The notes below the pieces were generated by a model. The model did not search any database and was not told the DNA's origin. It was given only the letters and a program-made list of their open reading frames with translations. Shown piece by piece: positions 13,739 through 16,363 of a stretch of 16,363 nt of DNA. Each line of letters starts with the position of its first letter. Within the stretch, counting starts at the first letter, position 1. Origin of the DNA: an uncultured Christensenellaceae bacterium (GTDB taxonomy: Bacteria; Bacillota_A; Clostridia; Christensenellales; UBA3700); NCBI GenBank assembly GCA_944381335.1, contig CALWKT010000075.1, forward strand, positions 1 to 16,363. Reading direction: 5' to 3'. The translations under genes were made by a program, and so were the position numbers.

Positions 13739-15655
13739 GCTCTTCGCAGCTCTGCCCGCTCGCATGGCGTTGAGTATCGCCAGCACCGCGACTCCGACGT
13801 CGCCGAAAACAGCCGCCCACATATTCGTTATGCCGAACGCCGAAAGCACGAGTATGACCGCCTTGACCGCCAATGCGAAAACTATGTTCTGCAATACGAT
13901 CGCCATCGTTTTGCGAGCGATACGTTTGGCTGTCGGGATCCCGCGAAGGTCGTCCCGCATGAGCACGACGTCCGAAGCCTCTATCGCCGCGTCGCTGCCG
14001 ACTCCGCCCATGGCGATGCCTATATCCGAACGCATCAGTACGGGCGCGTCGTTTATCCCGTCCCCGACAAAGCAGAGAGCCTCGCTCCTCTTTTTCTCCG
14101 ACAGCAGCCTCTCCACTTCTCCGACTTTGTTCTGCGGCAACAGCGACGATCTGTGCTCGGTCACGCCCGTCTTCTTTGCGACCGCGGCGGCGACGCGTTC
14201 GTTGTCGCCCGTGAGCATGACCGTACGGCAGCCCATCGCGTTCAGCTCGGCTATCACGTCGGCTGCCTCGGGCTTTACCTCATCCTCTATCACGAGATAT
14301 CCTTTATAATCGCCGCAATGCGCGACGTGTACGACCGTCCCCGTTGCGTCGGGATCGGCGCAGGCTATGCCGTAACGCTCCATCAGTTTTTCGTTTCCGC
14401 ACAGGATCGTATCGCTGCCTTTCTCGGCGACCACGCCCTCTCCCGCGACGTTGGTCAGAGTGTATCCTCCCTCCGTCTTTTTGCCGTATTTTTCCGCGAT
14501 AGAGCGGGCTATGGGATGATCGGAATCGCGTTCCGCTATCGCCGCGAGCCGCAGTATCTCATCCCCGTTTTCCTCGGGAACCGCCGCCGCGACCGCAAAA
14601 TTACCCTTGGTCAGCGTACCTGTCTTGTCGAACACGAACGTCTTTGCCTTGTCGAATTTTTCGAGATAGTTGGAACCCTTGACCAATATCCCGCATTTCG
14701 AAGCGGCGCCGATGCCTGCAAAAAACGACAGCGGGACGGATATGACGAGAGCGCAGGGACAGGATACGACCAAAAAGCTGAGCGCTCTGTATATCCATGT
14801 AGACCAGTCGCCCGTGACGGCTCCGGGTATGACCGCGAGCAGAAGCGCCGTGACGACGACCGCCGGAGTGTAGTATTTCGCAAACCTCGTGATGAAGTTT
14901 TCCGCCCTGGACTTTTGCTCGGAGGCGTTTTCGACCAGATCGAGTATCTTGGAGACCGTGGAGTCGTAGAACTCCTTTTCCACTCTTATCTTTATCTGCG
15001 AGGTGAGATTGACGCTTCCGCTGACGACCTCGGCCCCCTCCGCTACGTCGCGCGGCAGAGATTCTCCCGTCAGAGCCTTGGTGTCCAGCGACGACGCTCC
15101 TTCGGTCACGACTCCGTCGAGCGGTATCTTTTCGCCCGGGTTTACCAGTATGATCTCGCCGACCGCGACCTCGGACGGATCGACGGTCTCGGCTTCTTCT
15201 CCGCGCAATACGTTGGCGTAATCGGGCCGTATGTCCATGAGCGCGGATATCGACTTGCGCGATTTTCCGGTCGCGTAGCTCTGGAACCATTCCCCGACCT
15301 GGTAGAAAAGCAGCACCGCGCACGCCTCGTCGAAGCCCTCTATCTCCATGCCCGCCGCGCCGCGGTATATCGCCAGCGCAAACGCCCCGAGCGTGGCGAT
15401 GCACATGAGAAAGTTCTCGTCAAACACCTGTCCGTGGGCGATATTGCGCACCGCGCGCCACAGTACGTCGTAACCAATCAGCAGATAGACCGCCAGATAG
15501 AGCGCAAACGGGAACAGCCATCCGTATCGCCCGCCGAAAACGTCGGCAAGCCCGACGGCTCTGGCCGCGATAAAGATAGCCGCGAACGCCGCGAGCGCGA
15601 CGACTATCCTTATCAGGTTTTTGCGTTCCCTGCGGCTCAGAGAATAACCTTCCAC
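13730..15655 (-). CDS. Zn/Cd/Pb-exporting P1B-type ATPase (ZntA/CadA-like), no HMA domain
   Basis: This ATP-driven membrane pump exports soft divalent cations. The 641-residue product (from the GTG at 15655) has about eight membrane segments (roughly residues 14-36, 45-68, 81-99, 109-125, 263-280, 291-316, 583-608 and 612-634). Motifs in order are LTGES (195-199), the metal-site Cys-Pro-Cys (299-301), DKTGTLT with the phosphorylated Asp343, SDHP (378-381) and GDGINDAP (531-538). Lys598 in segment 7 and Asp619 in GDVGVAV of segment 8 match the residues that define the Zn/Cd/Pb subgroup. It lacks an N-terminal HMA domain; one is encoded separately just upstream. The start is uncertain: there is no ATG. 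GTG 15655 (GGGG nine bases upstream) and TTG 15691 (AGAGGG ten bases upstream, overlapping the HMA gene) are the options. A longer frame to 15970 only reads the HMA gene out of frame. Confidence 0.93.
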   Translation of the reverse strand: MEGYSLSRRERKNLIRIVVALAAFAAIFIAARAVGLADVFGGRYGWLFPFALYLAVYLLIGYDVLWRAVRNIAHGQVFDENFLMCIATLGAFALAIYRGAAGMEIEGFDEACAVLLFYQVGEWFQSYATGKSRKSISALMDIRPDYANVLRGEEAETVDPSEVAVGEIILVNPGEKIPLDGVVTEGASSLDTKALTGESLPRDVAEGAEVVSGSVNLTSQIKIRVEKEFYDSTVSKILDLVENASEQKSRAENFITRFAKYYTPAVVVTALLLAVIPGAVTGDWSTWIYRALSFLVVSCPCALVISVPLSFFAGIGAASKCGILVKGSNYLEKFDKAKTFVFDKTGTLTKGNFAVAAAVPEENGDEILRLAAIAERDSDHPIARSIAEKYGKKTEGGYTLTNVAGEGVVAEKGSDTILCGNEKLMERYGIACADPDATGTVVHVAHCGDYKGYLVIEDEVKPEAADVIAELNAMGCRTVMLTGDNERVAAAVAKKTGVTEHRSSLLPQNKVGEVERLLSEKKRSEALCFVGDGINDAPVLMRSDIGIAMGGVGSDAAIEASDVVLMRDDLRGIPTAKRIARKTMAIVLQNIVFALAVKAVILVLSAFGITNMWAAVFGDVGVAVLAILNAMRAGRAAKSDR

Positions 15656-15672
15656 CGCCGTGTACCCCGCCG

Positions 15673-15891
15673 TTATCTTATTATCCTGCAATCGGGCTCG
15701 ACCCTCTTGCAGACCTTGACGACCTCGTCCATGATCTCGTCGAAGCGGCTCTCGTCCGCGTCGATCGCCATGCGCTGGGTCATAAAACTTATGCTGACGG
15801 AGTTCACGCCGTCCAGTTTGGCGACGTGCCTTTCCATCTTCGCGGCGCAGTTGGCGCAATCCAGATCTTCCAACCTGTAAACCTTCTTCAT
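15673..15891 (-). CDS. Stand-alone HMA heavy-metal-binding protein
   Basis: This is a 72-residue soluble protein with one ferredoxin-like HMA domain. It starts MKKVYRLEDLDCANCAAKME, with the metal-binding cysteines Cys12 and Cys15 in DCANCA, then HVAKLDGVNSVSISFMTQRM. The leading aspartate in DCxxC is typical of the zinc/cadmium/lead group, whereas copper proteins usually read MxCxxC. It probably hands metal to the adjacent ATPase, which lacks this domain, so the pair acts as one split pump. GGGAGG lies close upstream of ATG 15891, preceded by a CCCGC-AAA-GCGGG hairpin (15916-15904). The end lies 17 bases before the GTG start of the ATPase or overlaps its TTG start. Confidence 0.9.
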   Translation of the reverse strand: MKKVYRLEDLDCANCAAKMERHVAKLDGVNSVSISFMTQRMAIDADESRFDEIMDEVVKVCKRVEPDCRIIR

Positions 15892-15903
15892 ATAAGCCTC
15901 CCT

Positions 15904-15916
15904 CCCGCTTTGCGGG
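15904..15916. other. GC hairpin next to the HMA gene ribosome binding site
   Basis: On the minus strand CCCGC-AAA-GCGGG forms a 5-bp stem with a three-base loop that runs directly into the GGGAGG ribosome binding site. It could tune translation of the HMA gene or mark the 5' end of a processed message. Confidence 0.45.
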
Positions 15917-15945
15917 ACATCGATAATTTATTTCCGCATTTCTCC

Positions 15946-15979
15946 GTTGAATACTTGGACTATTGAGCAAATATTCAAC
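15946..15979. promoter_or_regulatory. Dyad between arsR and the HMA gene, possible ArsR-family operator
   Basis: GTTGAATA (15979-15972) and TATTCAAC (15953-15946) form a perfect 8-bp dyad with 18 bases between. Within it, TTGA-N8-TCAA (15978-15963) forms a tighter half. ArsR/SmtB regulators bind A+T-rich inverted repeats of TTGAA/TTCAA type, and the sensor gene is next door. No convincing -35/-10 pair overlaps it, so a regulated internal promoter is possible but not shown. Confidence 0.4.
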
Positions 15980-15980
15980 T

Positions 15981-16012
15981 ATCGGGCAATCGAAAACGGG
16001 CTTTTGCCCGAT
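15981..16012 (-). terminator. Alternative hairpins after the arsR stop codon
   Basis: CGGGC (16010-16006) pairs with GCCCG (16001-15997) around AAAA and is followed by TTTT (15996-15993), a small intrinsic terminator. The same left arm, as ATCGGGCAA (16012-16004), can instead pair over nine bases with TTGCCCGAT (15989-15981). The two structures exclude each other, as in attenuators. The hairpins could lower expression of the pump genes relative to the sensor gene. Confidence 0.5.
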
Positions 16013-16019
16013 ATTCTTA

Positions 16020-16361
16020 TTATTTGTCCTCGTTGACGTGAGTCAATCCGTATTCCATGATCTTGGTCACGTGATCGTCGTCCAACGAGTATTTGACCTC
16101 TTTGCCCTCTTTCGTGCCCTTGACGAGCTTCGCCGCACGCAGTATGCGCAGCTGATGCGACACGGCGGATACGCTCATCCCGACCGTTTCCGCAAGCTCG
16201 CCCACATACAGATCGCGAATTTGCAGACATCCGAGTATCTTCGCCCTGGTCGGATCTCCGAACATCTTGAACAGATCCGCCAATTCGCGTATCACGTCGT
16301 CGGACGGCAGTCTGTCCCTGATCTCCTCTATCGTGTCGGTAATGTCCTTTTCGTTTTCCAT
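16020..16361 (-). CDS. ArsR/SmtB-family metal-sensing repressor (CzrA/CadC-like)
   Basis: This is a 113-residue winged-helix repressor that is expected to release DNA when it binds metal. The product has LADLFKMFGDPTRAKILGCL (28-46), the recognition helix SVSAVSHQLRILRAAKLV (63-80), and the wing GTKEGKEVKYSL. The end carries a likely alpha-5 metal site: Asp95, His97 and His108 align with CzrA Asp84, His86 and His97, while the fourth ligand position is Glu111 instead of His. There is only one cysteine in the helix where CadC has a Cys pair, so a CadC-type Cys site is absent. The ATG at 16361 is two bases from the window edge, so its promoter and ribosome binding site cannot be seen, and a start further upstream is possible. 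Context makes the adjacent HMA protein and ATPase its targets. Confidence 0.9.
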   Translation of the reverse strand: MENEKDITDTIEEIRDRLPSDDVIRELADLFKMFGDPTRAKILGCLQIRDLYVGELAETVGMSVSAVSHQLRILRAAKLVKGTKEGKEVKYSLDDDHVTKIMEYGLTHVNEDK

Positions 16362-16363
16362 CT

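Noticed and set aside
14153..15880. A 575-codon open frame on the plus strand opposite the ATPase
   Set aside because: It is a shadow of the ATPase gene with Arg/Asp/Tyr-rich, non-protein-like composition and no recognisable domain.
15656..15970. N-terminal extension of the ATPase frame to an ATG at 15970
   Set aside because: The extra 105 codons overlap the HMA gene in another frame and give an Arg/Gly-rich sequence with no domain. The HMA gene is clearly the real coding frame there.
1..16363. CRISPR array, insertion sequence, phage, tRNA or rRNA genes
   Set aside because: I saw no regularly spaced repeats, no transposase or integrase frames with terminal inverted repeats, and no tRNA or rRNA sequence.

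Overview
The window is a bacterial chromosome segment carried almost entirely on the minus strand. Reading right to left, it holds a three-gene metal-efflux cassette followed by the conserved S10-spc-alpha ribosomal protein cluster. Gene order, a zinc-type S14, a C+ type L36, a map-KOW-infA-rpmJ junction, strong AGGAGG-like ribosome binding sites and an N-terminally extended L22 all point to the Bacillota, most likely an uncultured Clostridia lineage with moderately high G+C. No species is identifiable from the sequence alone.

Layout, in transcription order. (1) 16361-15673: an ArsR/SmtB-family metal sensor and a free-standing 72-residue HMA metal-binding domain, separated by 128 bases with hairpins and a dyad that could be an operator. 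(2) 15655-13730: a Zn/Cd/Pb-type P1B ATPase with no N-terminal HMA domain of its own. (3) 13729-13073: 657 bases without a gene, holding likely terminators, a near-consensus promoter and a structured leader with a terminator-like hairpin ahead of rpsJ. (4) 13072-7977: rpsJ, rplC, rplD, rplW, rplB, rpsS, rplV, rpsC, rplP, rpmC, rpsQ. (5) 7958-2529: rplN, rplX, rplE, rpsN, rpsH, rplF, rplR, rpsE, rpmD, rplO, secY. (6) 2524-540: adk, map, a KOW-domain protein gene, infA, rpmJ. (7) A second strong promoter at 504-476 drives rpsM, which runs off the left edge. Most neighbouring genes are 1-18 bases apart or overlap, as in one tightly coupled operon.

The most striking observation is in rplN (L14). 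The gene is full length and well conserved, but codon 59, a lysine in L14 as I recall the family, is TAG. It looks like a single AAG-to-TAG change in an essential gene. None of the 30 genes whose ends are visible stops with TAG (22 TAA, 8 TGA). The simplest explanation is a sequencing or assembly error, but amber suppression is worth testing. Other points are the S10 leader with an attenuator-like hairpin, lysine/alanine/threonine-rich tails on both L24 and L29, a shortened zinc knuckle in adenylate kinase, and competing hairpins between arsR and the HMA gene.

Together the genes make much of the 30S and 50S protein complement, the Sec translocon pore, initiation factor IF1, N-terminal methionine removal and adenylate balance. 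The upstream cassette senses and exports soft divalent metals such as Zn, Cd or Pb.
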